A stretch of DNA of 64,000 nt from Moniliella sp. 'wahieum' (Eukaryota > Basidiomycota > Moniliellomycetes > Moniliellales > Moniliellaceae), in the NCBI GenBank assembly GCA_003971905.1, contig RSEE01000060.1, positions 248,001 through 312,000 on the forward strand, given 5' to 3'. The position numbers were made by a program, and so were the translations under genes. Position 1 is the first letter of the stretch. Each line of letters opens with the position of its first letter. A model generated the notes under the pieces. That model saw only the letters and a list, made by a program, of their open reading frames with translations. It searched no databases and was not told where the DNA came from. Shown in pieces: positions 20,975 through 31,494 of this stretch.

Positions 20975-23918
20975 TCACCTCATCTTTGATGCCAGAGGAG
21001 GGATCGGCGCCTGAACCCAATGACCCCCAGGATGTTCAATGGGCGTAATCTCCTCGGGGTCGGGGTCGACCAGTGCGGCTGCCCGCACAGGATCCAGCTC
21101 CCTCAACGTCAGGTATGCCCGTAGGGCCCGCTCCACCTCAGCATCGCGCTGTGCCATCACAAGTTCCGTTTCGGCGTCCCACTCTGCCTCCGAATCCCAC
21201 CGCTCCTCCACGGGCCATCGACCAATCTGCGCAACCGCTCCCACAGACCGCCCTTGGACAGATCAATCACCACCCCTCCTTCAGGGGAATGGGTCCACGC
21301 CTCCGGATTTGTCCGCCTGTGCCTCATCCTCCGCCTCCGCCTCCTCGTGCAGCTCATCGTACAACGCCGGATCATCCTCTGGGAAACACACATCCTCTTC
21401 GGGGTGTGGGTCCAGTTCACATTCATCGGCTCCTCCAGGGGCGGGTGCACCTCCTCCGCCCCCTCCTCATTTCCCTGGCCGACAAACCGATCCCCTGAGC
21501 GATGCGGTGAAGCTCGGAGGCAATCCGTTTGATTAGCGCAAGGTCCTTGTCGTACTTGTGCACAGCGAGCAGTGCATGTTTCTGTACGTTGGTCATGCCC
21601 CCCGTCGCACCCCCTTCGCCGCCAAAGTAGGCGTCGCCACTTGCTTGCTCGTCCAACTGGGCTGTTGCGTCTTGCTCTTCCTGATCGTCCCTGGGGGCCT
21701 GGCCGGGTCGGCCCAGTGCGGTTCCAAAAGTGCTCGGAGCCGGAGCCGGGAGGTACCCCTTGCCCCTACGAGGCACGAGGAGGGATGCCCCTCTGTTGTA
21801 AACACATATTCGTCCAGAGAAATGTGAGAGGGAGGGGAAAAGAGGAGGTAATAGTACTTGAAGGTTTCGCAAACACAAACGATTCCATCGTGTCCTGCTG
21901 GACCACCGGTACCACATTCACGTCCTGTACGTGCGCAAACCCAACGGGCGTCATAGCATGGTGCACCCACGACGCAAACATTTGCCACCCCGTTCTTGCC
22001 AGATGTAATCGCCGGTAAGGCGGTACATGTACAACACCGACTCGATCGTCTCGGGCCGACCCTTGTACTCTTTGCCGGTACGTTTTACGCCAATTTGCGG
22101 GTTGCCACGCGGTTGTTCGGTTTCTGCTTGGAACCGATCGCGGTCCGTGGTGCGGAAAAAGGTGACATCTTCCGGCCCAAGTCCGGAAAGGGTAGCATTA
22201 TACGACCAATAGCACGTTTCGGTCAGCCGTTGTGCTGCTACCAAATCCTCTCGCTCTCGTTCGGGCAACAGCTTGGCGCCCAGTCCCAGCATGCTACCCG
22301 AAAGCAAGCGAGGTGCTCGAGTGTGAGGCTCAGACCGCCTTGTGGGCCATGTGCCTGGCCGACCACTAACAACGAGGTCCCCGGCACCGTTTTGATTTCG
22401 GCAAAGAGCGAGGTATGAGCGTCTCGAACGGCCGCCACATACTTTTTGCCATACATGTCCACCCGCCTCCCGTGATGTAGTGCGCCTTGATCAGATACTC
22501 GTAGTAGGAGTCGGCCATGCCGCCAAATGTATATGCGCCACTGGAGCCACTGCTTTCGGGGCGAAGGTAGGTGGGCAGCAAACTCCCCGTCTTGGCCCGT
22601 CCGCCATTTATTGGCTTGGGGAGGGAAATGTTGTGGGCGAGCCAGTCGGCGGTACCTGAACGGCAGTAAAGTAGGTCAGGTTTCCCGTCACCATCCAAAG
22701 GCGGGTGAATTCAACGACCAAGCTGCCCGCCTCGGCGAGGATGACGGTGCCAGCCGGGCCTGGGCGGACGGGGTGCCGAGCTTGAGTCGGCCGAGAGGCA
22801 CGCCACTAAATGTGGAGAACGCCGGAAGGAGCAGCTGGCCAACTCTTCGGCGCGATGGAGCATGAGCTGGTCGCCACTCAAGTCGTATGCGGCCAGCAGG
22901 CCACCCAGATACCGGATTGCCGTTTCAAACACGGGGATGCGGCCATCGGCTTGGCCATACGCGCTCCGCGCGCCACTCACTAGGGTAAAGTCAATGTCCC
23001 GCACGTGCTGGCGGCATAGGCATACTCTCGGGGAAGACCATGACCAACAAGGTGTCCAGCGCATCCACCACCGACGCGCCCCACCCATTGAAGGGGTCAG
23101 AGCTGCTGTTTGAAAGCGGACGCAGCTCGTCGTGGCCCCACGCATGGGTCTTGTACCCTTCCCAGGCGCGGATAAACGCATTGCGCACCATGCGCTGGCG
23201 CCACGCCGCCCTGCGTTCCCGTCCGGGCGACACAAGGCCACCGCCATAGCGTGTGGGATGGGGGAATGCATATTGTACCCGTGGCAGGGGAGGGCGTGGG
23301 GTACTGAGCTGCTCAAGCGGGGACGCCAGCCCTGGTAGGCACTGCCAGCGCGAAAATCTTCCCCCTCTGGCTGCTGCGGCGCGGGTAGGAAGCATGCTCA
23401 AACGCGGTGCGGCTGCCGTTGAGCAGCGGATCCCACCGGGGCGATTGCCACAGGTGAGCCGGGATGGGCCCTGCGGGCTGCGGGCGGGGAGGAGGACGAG
23501 AAGGAGCGGGTGTTCGAGAGGTGGAGGAGTGCGGGGCAACTCGCCTTGGTGCGGATTTTGGCCTGGTGGATACACGGGCGGTACGCCAGGCGCCAGGGCG
23601 GGCGGGAAGGCATTGGCGCTGACGGCGGCACATCCGACACATGTGACGCAGTTCCGGGTCAAAGGCGAGGGGTACGTCGCCCGCGGCGAAGCCGGTGGCT
23701 CCGCCGGCGGAACGGGCGCGAAGTGGGACCAGCAGGCAGATGGGCACAACGAGACACGCGAGCACGCTCAGCGCGGTGCTCCACACGTTTGCCCTGGTCG
23801 TGCGGGCGGGCGGGAATGATGGTGCTGGTGTGCGTGGCTGGTGCTGGTGCTGGTGCTGGTGCTGGGGTGGAGGCTCTGCGGCTTTTTGGTTGGGATGGTG
23901 AGGTGGAAGTGTCGGCAT
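20975..23918 (-). CDS. GH47 alpha-1,2-mannosidase, type II membrane protein, frame-broken
   Basis: Class I alpha-mannosidases trim Man residues of N-glycans in ER/Golgi. The start MPTLPPHHPNQK (23918) precedes a His/Gln/Pro-rich cytosolic segment and one hydrophobic anchor (STALSVLACLVVPICLLVPL, about residues 47-66). GH47 hallmarks follow: RNAFIRAWEGYKTHAWGHDE, DPFNGWGASVVDALDTL, VFETAIRYLGGLLAAYDLSG, AYTFGGMADSYYEYLIKA, RPETIESVLYMYRLTGD, and SHISLDEYVFTTEGHP, whose TTEGHP matches the family's Ca2+-binding NTEAHP end. Frame breaks occur at about 23.35, 22.99, 22.85, 22.70, 22.47, 22.30, 22.0 and 21.85 kb. After the catalytic domain an unusual acidic extension runs to a stop at 20975 (ELDPHPEEDVCFPEDDP, DPDPEEITPIEHPGGHW). 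It could instead be a separate downstream gene. The gene is head-to-head with RIC8, 156 bp apart. Confidence 0.9.
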
Positions 23919-24073
23919 CCTCTTGCCACTTCCACGGCGGCGATGCGGGAGCAGCGACCATGGCCGTCGTCGTCGTCGATGGGAAGCGCACCCACGGCGT
24001 TTGGAGAATGGCTCGATTGCGAGATAATGGAGGCCCCATTATTTCCACGTGGCCGCGCCTGACGTAACCGCAC

Positions 24074-25635
24074 GTGATGGTGGTGGTGGCCGGTCCACAA
24101 CACCGCCACCACCACCACCACCATCACGCTCGACTCAATGCTGGCAGCCTGCATGCGCTGGCCGATGCCTGCCTCGTCTCGCCCTCCGCAGAGAGCCTCG
24201 ACACGCTCGCGACGCGCATCCGCTCCGATCCCACCGCCGCCGCCACAAACCTCCCGCGCCCCCTGCGCCCCAGCTCGCCACCGCTCTCCTACACGCCGCC
24301 CCGCCGCCGCCCCGGAGTGCTGCACTTGCGTTGCTCAGGAGCTTACACGCTTGCCCCAAGGGACTTCCCCGCTCGCCAATGCCGATGCCATCGACATCCT
24401 CATTCGCGACACCTTGCCTCTTACCCGCCACGACCCCCCGGCGAGCGACTGGGTAGTGGCCGATGGCGCCTCCGCATCTTGAACAACATCCTCCTCCTCC
24501 TCCCCGATGCCCGCGCCCACCTTGCCCCGCATGGCCCCCATTTCTTTTCCATTTTACCGCCTCCACCTCCACCTCGAATCCCAGGGGGAGCCGGCAGATC
24601 CAGATACCTCCAACCCAAGGCTCTCGAGGCGCTTTTCCTGGCCGCCCGCATCCTCTTTCTCGGCACAGTGCACGACTCCTTTCTCGCCTCCACGCTCATC
24701 CACGACCTACCTACTTTTACTCGCACCCTCCATGCGCTTGCCCACCTTCCCAGCGGGCCGCGGGACGTACCCCTGTCCGAATGTCTCCGATTGCTGTTCA
24801 ACCTCTCTCTCCACCATCCTGACGCGGATTGGATCCCGCTGCTGTACCTGGTCGCCGACCTCCTCCCTGGCTTGACGGTGGGGCTCAAAAAAGGGCAGGT
24901 TGTCGCACCGCTCAGCTCAGCAGTCAACGCACTGCTCAACCTTCCCCTGGCCTCGCTCCCGTTGAAGACGGGTGCCCAAGGTACTCCCGAGCGTACTTCT
25001 CTTGCTCGAGCAGGCCCTTGTCCGGTACTTTGCTTTGGACCCATCGACGTTGCGTGCGGTCATCCCCACGAGTGCATGGGAAGAAGATGGGTTGCCGTCG
25101 GATGGCTTGGTTCCACTATTTTCTCTAGTACGGCAATTGGCGTTACCCGTCTTCGCATGCCTATATCAAGCGTGGTTCCCGGCTACATTGGACCGTAGTG
25201 TGCCATTACGGGATGGGACGGGGTACCATGCAATCTTGGTGCGTCTCTTGGCCGATTCGAACCACATGGCAGCGGTGGGGGGCATGCTGCTTGTTGCTCG
25301 ACGGGCCGCAGGATTGGTCGACACACTCGGGTACGGGGCCAGTGCTGGCTTTCTCCTTGCGGCCGGATTGGCCGGGGAGGTGGTGCCGGGTCTGAACACC
25401 GAGGGACGGGATCGATCCGATCACAGCGGCTGCGCCACTTGCCTCGCAGGGCGGGGTGGGGGGGCACGGGCATGTCGGAAGCCGAAGCGGCGGAGGAGGC
25501 GGCACGGGTGATGGGGCTGCTAACCAACTGAACCAAACGGGCGTGGTCTCTGTCGATACGCAGGCCATCCGGGCCGAGGGGGAGAGGCACGAAGCGTGGG
25601 AGCAGGAGAGCGAAGCGCGTGGAGGAAGAGGATAG
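24074..25635 (+). CDS. RIC8: RIC8/synembryn, G-alpha exchange factor and chaperone
   Basis: Ric8 proteins are cytosolic armadillo-like helical proteins that fold and activate G-protein alpha subunits. The recognisable path is ADACLVSPSAESLDTLATRI, LRILNNILLLLPDARAHL, ECLRLLFNLSLHHPD, SAVNALLNLPLASLP, then RYFALDPSTLRAVIP, LDRSVPLRDGTGYHAILVRL, VDTLGYGASAGFLLAAGL, IDPITAAAP and finally NQTGVVSVDTQAIRAEGE. The last two correspond to the fungal Ric8 NPITG and TGVVNV segments. Frame breaks lie at about 24.30, 24.47, 24.97, 25.41, 25.45 and 25.53 kb. The start is uncertain: ATG at 24074 leads a His-rich run, and a shift near the N-terminus could hide the true one. The stop at 25635 is also provisional. 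Confidence 0.87.
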
Positions 25636-26132
25636 AAAAGAGGAGGAAGCTCTGCGGAGTTGCAAGCGTACAAGGATCGCAAGCGGGCCTAAGAAAATGA
25701 ACCATGAGAGAAAGAAAATGGGTCGAGTGGCATATCAGCCTGTCTGGAGGGGGGCGTTTAGTTTAGTGTGGGTCTGCACTTGTTGTTGGTTGCATATGCC
25801 AGTCTGTACGTTAACCTGGAATGCTTTTACCTGTGTGGGTACCCTAGATGAGGTCAGGCTGATCGGATTGGACTGCCTTCACTATCAATCACTTCGCCTG
25901 CAACGAAGACCTGCCTCTTCGTCTCCCTGCCCAGCCAGTAGAATGCTCGGAATATAACAGACTGATGGGCAGCAGCAGGCCTCCGAAACCCGCAGCCGAG
26001 ACGACTACTAAGCAGGCTCTCCCAATGCCAACGCTAACCCCAACCCCAACACCCCCTCCCCGCTGGGGTCACAGCCCCCCATCAGTGTGGCTATAAGCGA
26101 CCTTTGCTTCCGATTGCCGAACCCCTGTTCTG
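25636..26132. other. Intergenic, nothing recognised
   Basis: Between RIC8 and the next plus-strand candidate gene. Short tandem ccaacgctaaccccaacccc-type C/A-rich repeats occur at about 26027-26060. Confidence 0.5.
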
Positions 26133-28353
26133 ATGGCGTGTTTGCATTTTCCCTTGGATGCGTCAGTCCAATCGAACCGCTCTGCCACCACCATGGACAG
26201 CCACGCTCCGCTGCCTCGGGCGCGCATTCGTCGGCCTGATGAGGGGCCGCGCCGGCCCCTCTGCACTGCCAGCGAAACCGAACTGGAACCTCTTCAGCCG
26301 CCCCCTTCCCCGCCCCTGCGCCGTTGCTCTTCCTCAGCAGACTCCCACCTATCGTGATGCAGTTCCATGGCCTCCTCTCTTCGCGCACGGCCTCCGGTCT
26401 CCTCCACGCGCTCTCGGTCGTCTCCCTCTTTCTGCAGAAGGAGCGGGACCTCCTGCAGTACCCCCACCCACCTTGGTTTCAGCAAGCAACCCAGAAACGT
26501 ATTGAGCTGTTGGTCACGCTCAAAGCGGACTTGAGCCGCATGCACCAACGCTTTTCCCTCGAACACAGGGACGAGGAGCACTTATCCTTCGAACCAACTG
26601 CCCGCCCGTGAGCGAGATGGACAATATTCCTAGCAGGAAGTCACCGTGGCGTCGGTGGACCCCTGCTCCATCCATGCGTCAGCAGGACGGCCTGGGCTAC
26701 TCCCGACCATTAGGAGAGCCGTACTTTCCCGTCTCCCTGCTTCCCATCTACCGTCGTCGTTCTCCCCACCCCCACTTTTATCGTTCCCTATTTTGGACCA
26801 ACAAGGCCGAGTGGAAGAACCTGGGGTGCAAGACGACGGAACTCTTCCCGCATCTGCACCTCTTCCTCCGGATGCCCCGCGCCTGCCACATGCCAAGCCC
26901 CCCAAGCGGAGGAAGAAAAAGAACAAAACCAAAAAGCGAAAGAGAGTTTCACTGAGTTCTGGGCCCTGTGCAGCGCCCCTCCCCCGTGAAGGAGAAAGCG
27001 ATGATGCCGCCTCCCGGAGGGAAAAAGTCAAAGCATTATGATCAAACCAAAGGACAAGTCCTCTTTGCCGGAGATCGATGAGATGAGTATGGTTCGTCCC
27101 GAAGACAAGCCCAAGCCAGAGAACAGATCCTCCCCCGCTAGAGTGCCCATATGCGAGCCAGCACCCAAGTTGGAAGAGTCGCCCGTGCCTACTGGGGCTG
27201 CGGATGACCTTCCGGCTTCTCCTCTCCCTGTGATGCCAGACGGGAGGTTCTTCCCTCATCTAGTGTGACATCGGATCCGGCGGCTCTGATGAGCAGCCAC
27301 CCACCTATGCCCAAACCCAAAAAGTGTGGAGCAAAAAGGAAAAATCCAAGTCCAAGTCCAAGCAACAGAGGCACCCTCCCTCTTCAGGCCCATCCGCACC
27401 CATTGGGGCAGATCCGAGAAGGTTTGCTGCCCTTGATGTCTCTGCTGTGGAGGAGGACGTTCCACGGATTTCAAATCAAGATGGGGAGCCGACTCTCGAT
27501 GATGTTGGCAATCTTTTGGATGGCCCTCTCGCCGCTATCGCCATATCCCCCAAGCAGCAAGACGTGGGGTGTCAGCGGAACCTTCACCTCACCAGAGTCA
27601 TGATCACAGTCCTTCAATAGACGAGCACTTGCACGGACATTAGTCCAGACAATCATGTCCCTCCCTCGCGTTCGCGGAAGCACATAAGTAACTGTGGCTC
27701 TCCATCACCACAGCCCCTTCAGTCTCCTGCGTCCGTTACGATGATGAACTCTGCTGTGGTTCTCTCTCGTCAGCCGTCCTTGGGGAGCCCTAGTCTCTCC
27801 AGTAGATTCAGTACATGGTCGTACGCCGAAACGTCGAAGTGGATGATCACGCGGACTACCGTGGGCACTCGTTCGTCCCCTCCTCGCCGCCTCCGCTGAT
27901 CAAGTTGCCTTCATCCCCACAGTCTTTGGCAGACGGGGGTGGGCCGCCGGCCCTCGTCACGCGGCGACGCACGGCGTCCCTCCCTTCTCTTCCTCTCTGT
28001 GTACATGAACCAGTGCAACGCATCTTACCGCAGGCCATCGCCATCGCCTGTTGGGGTGCTCCAACATTCCTTGTCCCCTGAGCTTCTCGTCGCTCCGAAC
28101 GAACTTCATCTCGAAGAAGAGGGGGTGGGTAACACCGATCGTGTGGCTGCCCACGGAGCCCCCCTGGGATCGGTGGGTGGTGCCTTCCCCGCCGGGCCTC
28201 CAGCCCCTTCCCTTCGCCAGCGCCGCCAGGGAGGATTGGCATACTCTGAGCCCCCCTACCCCCGCCTCCAGAGACGAGTGGATAACCATCCCTACGCAGT
28301 ACTACAGGTACCTTGTCCACTGGAGTTCTCTCGCCCGGGGGACGCCTTATTGA
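26133..28353 (+). CDS. Unrecognised Ser/Pro/Lys-rich protein gene, frame-broken
   Basis: Plus-strand protein-like sequence runs for about 2.2 kb in alternating frames. In order: a basic/proline segment (RIRRPDEGPRRPL); a helical part with HALSVVSLFLQKERDLLQ and QQATQKRIELLVTLKADLSR (26324-26611); a lysine-rich tract PKRRKKKNKTKKRKR (about 26.9 kb), which could be a nuclear localisation signal; KKEKSKSKSKQQRH and PRRFAALDVSAVEEDVPRIS (27.32-27.48 kb); a Ser/Pro region with SRQPSLGSPSLSSRFSTWSY (about 27.77-27.82 kb) and VTRRRTASLPSLPL (27.95 kb), possible phosphosites; and a last segment RGWVTPIVWLPTEPPWDRW (about 28.1 kb). No domain recognised. It may be one gene or two; introns were not resolved. 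Confidence 0.38.
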
Positions 28354-28733
28354 GCTGTGCGTGTCCCAAGTTGAGTAGCAGTATAGTCCCCTATACATCC
28401 GCCTGGCACTTCCCCCGCATTACTTTGTATCCAATCCTCTTACCGATTAAGGATGTGAACCGATGGGTACACCTGGTACATTCCACACGTTGGGTGGTCC
28501 TGGGGATCACTAGTCACTACTTACTATAGTACGTGTACCTGGTAAACGTATCAGTGTCACCTGTCAAGCGTAGTAGGTACTACTAGTACGCGTATAGGAC
28601 TTGAACACTTTCCGTTTTGTGTTGGTACATAGCAAGCACTGAGCTGTAGGGGGGCAAGCTGTAGGGGGGCATAAGGGACCGATCCCTGAGCCGGGCCTCA
28701 GCCGTGAGGCCGGAGGAATCGAGAGAATCTATC

Positions 28734-28772
28734 GGATTGGAGGGATTGGAGGGATTGGAGGGATGGGAGGAA
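28734..28772. repeat. 9-bp tandem repeat, GGATTGGAG unit
   Basis: About four imperfect copies of ggattggag/ggatgggag in a row. Confidence 0.85.
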
Positions 28773-29187
28773 TCCGAGGAATCATCAATCGGAATCAGAA
28801 GAGGTACTGCAGTACCCGGGCCAGCGCGTCCACTGACTACATTCAAATACATTCCAAACTATCATGCTACTGAGCAAATATCGTCCCATCATGGTCTCCT
28901 CCTCTCTTCGGGTCTGGTCTCGTTTCTTCTGCTCTGGTCTAGCCTTCTGTCCTCGCATCTGGCTTAGGCGGTCTGTGGTCTGTGAGACGACTATCTGATA
29001 AGACGCCGCGAGTGCCGCTTCAAACCGACGAAAAAGGAGGTAAGTCAAATCAAATGAATGTTCAACGAGCGTTCAACGACAAGCGCGCCCGTAAGCGCGT
29101 AACTGCTCGCACTACCCTTCAGCAATGCACGAATGGGATGAGCATTCCAATGGACGGGGTGGGCATGCCAATGGATGAGGTTGCAGG

Positions 29188-29217
29188 TTGTGGGTTGCGG
29201 GTTGCGGGTTGCGGGTC
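29188..29217. repeat. 7-bp tandem repeat, GGGTTGC unit
   Basis: About four copies of gggttgc following gcaggttgt. It resembles no standard fungal telomere repeat (TTAGGG). Confidence 0.8.
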
Positions 29218-29436
29218 TGCACCTCCAGGGTGAGTCCCACTTAAGGCGACAAGTTCGAGAAACGGAGCAATTTCCCAGGTTCCGCCCACACTACACTTGC
29301 CCTGATGTAGCCCTTTGCACTTCCGGCTGCCTTTGCCCATCTGCAACGAGGGAGGCAGTGCCTGACCGAGTGAAGATGAAGATGGAGACTAGGCGTATTG
29401 GGGTAGATGGGTGATAGTGGTCGTATGCGCACCGGC

Positions 29437-30984
29437 TCAATACGGTTTGCGTGGGGCAAAGTGAAGTTTGCCGCGTCCCATATCGTAGCCCACGACGACG
29501 GAGCGTTGCCAGACGGCGCCTAAGATCATGGCGTCGCTATTGGGATGGCCACCACTGGCAATGGCGCTGAAAACAGTATGCGGCACCGGGCAAGCCAGTC
29601 AATTGGCGTACGATCATATCGCGTCGATCCATGGGCCACTGTTTTCCACCAAACCCAACGATACCTCGGGCACCCGCGCATCGCACTCCACCGTCCAGTA
29701 CTCTTTGTCCTTGCCGTACGGCTTGGCCGGGGGGTCGAACAGCGCATTGATCCGGTGCGCCGCGGCAGTGGGGACAAACGTGGCGGCGGTGCCCGAGTCG
29801 ACGACGATACTTTGGTAGGTTGAGCTGTTTTGGTTGGCGCGTTTGGGGGAGGCGTGGTGCGTGGTGTGATAGTGGGTCCACGAGTTGGGACCGTGATTGG
29901 GACCGGTCTGGTTGGGCGCACGCCAAGAGAGGGTATGACTCAGTGCGTACAAGGTCAAGTTGCCCGGTTGCGACACGGTTTCTTCAATGGCGACGGTGGT
30001 GAGGGGAGGAGTGTAGAGGGAGGAAGGGACCAGACCGCCCAAGGCAAGTACCCCGGCAGGTTCGGATCTCGACGCATTCTCGGGCACGCGGTCAATCGCG
30101 AGGGTGAACAGGCCTGGTAAAGGAGAAAAAAAAAGAAAAAATGTGGTGTCAGCATACGCGGTGGACCGAGTAACATCAAGATAGAGATGGCGGAGGGGCA
30201 GAGAGAGGAGAACAAGATAAAAGAGAGATAACCAACGAACCTTCCTTGACCGCGCCTTGCTTGGTCATGGTAACAAACACGGGATCGTAGTGCGCCTGCG
30301 CACCGGACGTTTTGAAGGCACTCGTCAATGGCGGATAGGCCATGCCTACCAATCCGGACGTGTAGCCATCGCCGACAAAGGAGGAACGGTTGACCAGGGC
30401 GACCTTGGTCCGGTCCAAAGTGACCCGCCGAGGGAGAGCCCACTCCAGCCGATTTCGCCATGCAAGTGCTCGCCTTCGGGGAAATAATCGATATCAAAGT
30501 CTTCCGACGGAATGGGAGCAAAGTTGCCTCGGTTTCGATGGTACGCGGACCCACCGACACTCGGACGGCTGGGTGGGGCGATGGCTTTTCATGCTGACGC
30601 AGGTAAATCCAGACTCGACAACAAACGTGTCGGAACTGCCCGTGTCGAGGTAGTGCTGGAGCACTTGGTCGCCGCCAGGGCCCGGCCAGGTGACATTGAC
30701 TACGGGGTACACGCCGGCAAAGGCGGTGCCGAGGGTGCTGTCCTCGGGTGCGCCCGCGCCGGCGCGGCGGGGGGTGGTTGTGGCGGGTTTATGGTGGTTG
30801 TGGGGGGCGGGGCGGGGCGAGCGGAGGCGATGGCGGAGGTGGGAGCTGAGGTGGTTGGGGCGGGGTGCGGGAAGAGGGGCAGGGGGTGTGGGGGGCGTGA
30901 GGCAGGGCGTCGGTGGCGGGCGGGCGGCGGCGGGCGGGGGCGAGGAGGGGAGGGGGCGAGGAAGGCGAGGAGGGGCGTGCGCAT
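29437..30984 (-). CDS. Pepsin-like (A1) aspartic protease, secreted
   Basis: The start ATG at 30984 opens MRTPLLAFLA, a plausible signal peptide, followed by a Pro-rich prosegment. The first catalytic motif is in VLQHYLDTGSSDTFVVESG (about 30.64 kb); the second is in SIVVDSGTAATFVPTAAAHR (about 29.79 kb). Between them are FAPIPSEDFDIDYFPEG, KVALVNRSSFVGDGYTSGLV and GLFTLAIDRVPENAS. A GT-AG intron (30114-30240, 127 bp) falls between KEG and LFTLAI. The C-terminus ILGAVWQRSVVVGYDMG then HFAPRKPY is the classic end of a pepsin fold; the stop is at 29437-29439. Frame breaks at about 30.8, 30.55, 30.43 and 29.62 kb. No GPI-like tail is seen, so probably vacuolar or extracellular. It is divergent from the kinase gene (510 bp apart). 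Confidence 0.9.
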
Positions 30985-31494
30985 GGCGGCCACGGAAAGA
31001 GGTGGGGGGGAGGGGAGGGGAGGGGAGGGGAGGTGGTGGTGGTGGTGGTTGCGAGCAAATGCTGGAATGCGCATCCCTGATCGGGCAGGCGGGCGGGCGG
31101 GAACATGTGACGTGATTGTGACGCCACATGCGGGCTCGCGGGGGCAGGGGGGCAGTGTGGGGGCAGGTGCTCTGCGGTGGCGCCCACGTCGCTCCCCGCC
31201 GCAGCGACAGCGCTGGCATTTAGACTGCCTATGCATGATGCATGGCGGGCCGGTGACGAGCAGCGATCGACGGTTGACGCTAAAAATCTACTCGTCCTGA
31301 TTGATATTCGATGCTCCACCACGCCGATTAGATTTCAGACGGCGGTGCTGCATCTCAGTCTCAGATCCCAGCCCTAACCCTACGCCACCCACGTGACGCC
31401 TGCCCCGTGCCAGCTGCCGCCAGCCCCAAACCCTACGCCCCGGAGCATCCAGTCCACCCCCCCACTCCACTTCACCCCCACCACCGCCATCGCC
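30985..31494. promoter_or_regulatory. Shared divergent upstream region, protease and kinase
   Basis: It holds (AGGGG)n at about 31011-31031 and (GGT)n at 31032-31050, purine-rich tracts typical of promoters here. It also contains gtgacgtgattgtgacgcc (about 31107), a CRE-like repeated TGACG. No TATA box is evident for either gene. Confidence 0.4.

Larger units (their letters stand above)
28354..29436. other. Intergenic with simple tandem repeats
   Basis: No gene. Tandem (GGATTGGAG)n-like repeats lie at about 28734-28772 and (GGGTTGC)n at about 29188-29217. The 3' end of the aspartic protease gene borders the right side. Confidence 0.55.

Noticed and set aside
29188-29217. Telomere-like repeat
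   Set aside because: GGGTTGC units are few and do not match the TTAGGG repeat of most fungi; treated as an ordinary microsatellite.
30494-31300. Plus-strand 262-codon Gly/Arg-rich ORF
   Set aside because: It is the shadow of the protease N-terminal Pro-rich region and its promoter; the minus strand carries the catalytic motif.
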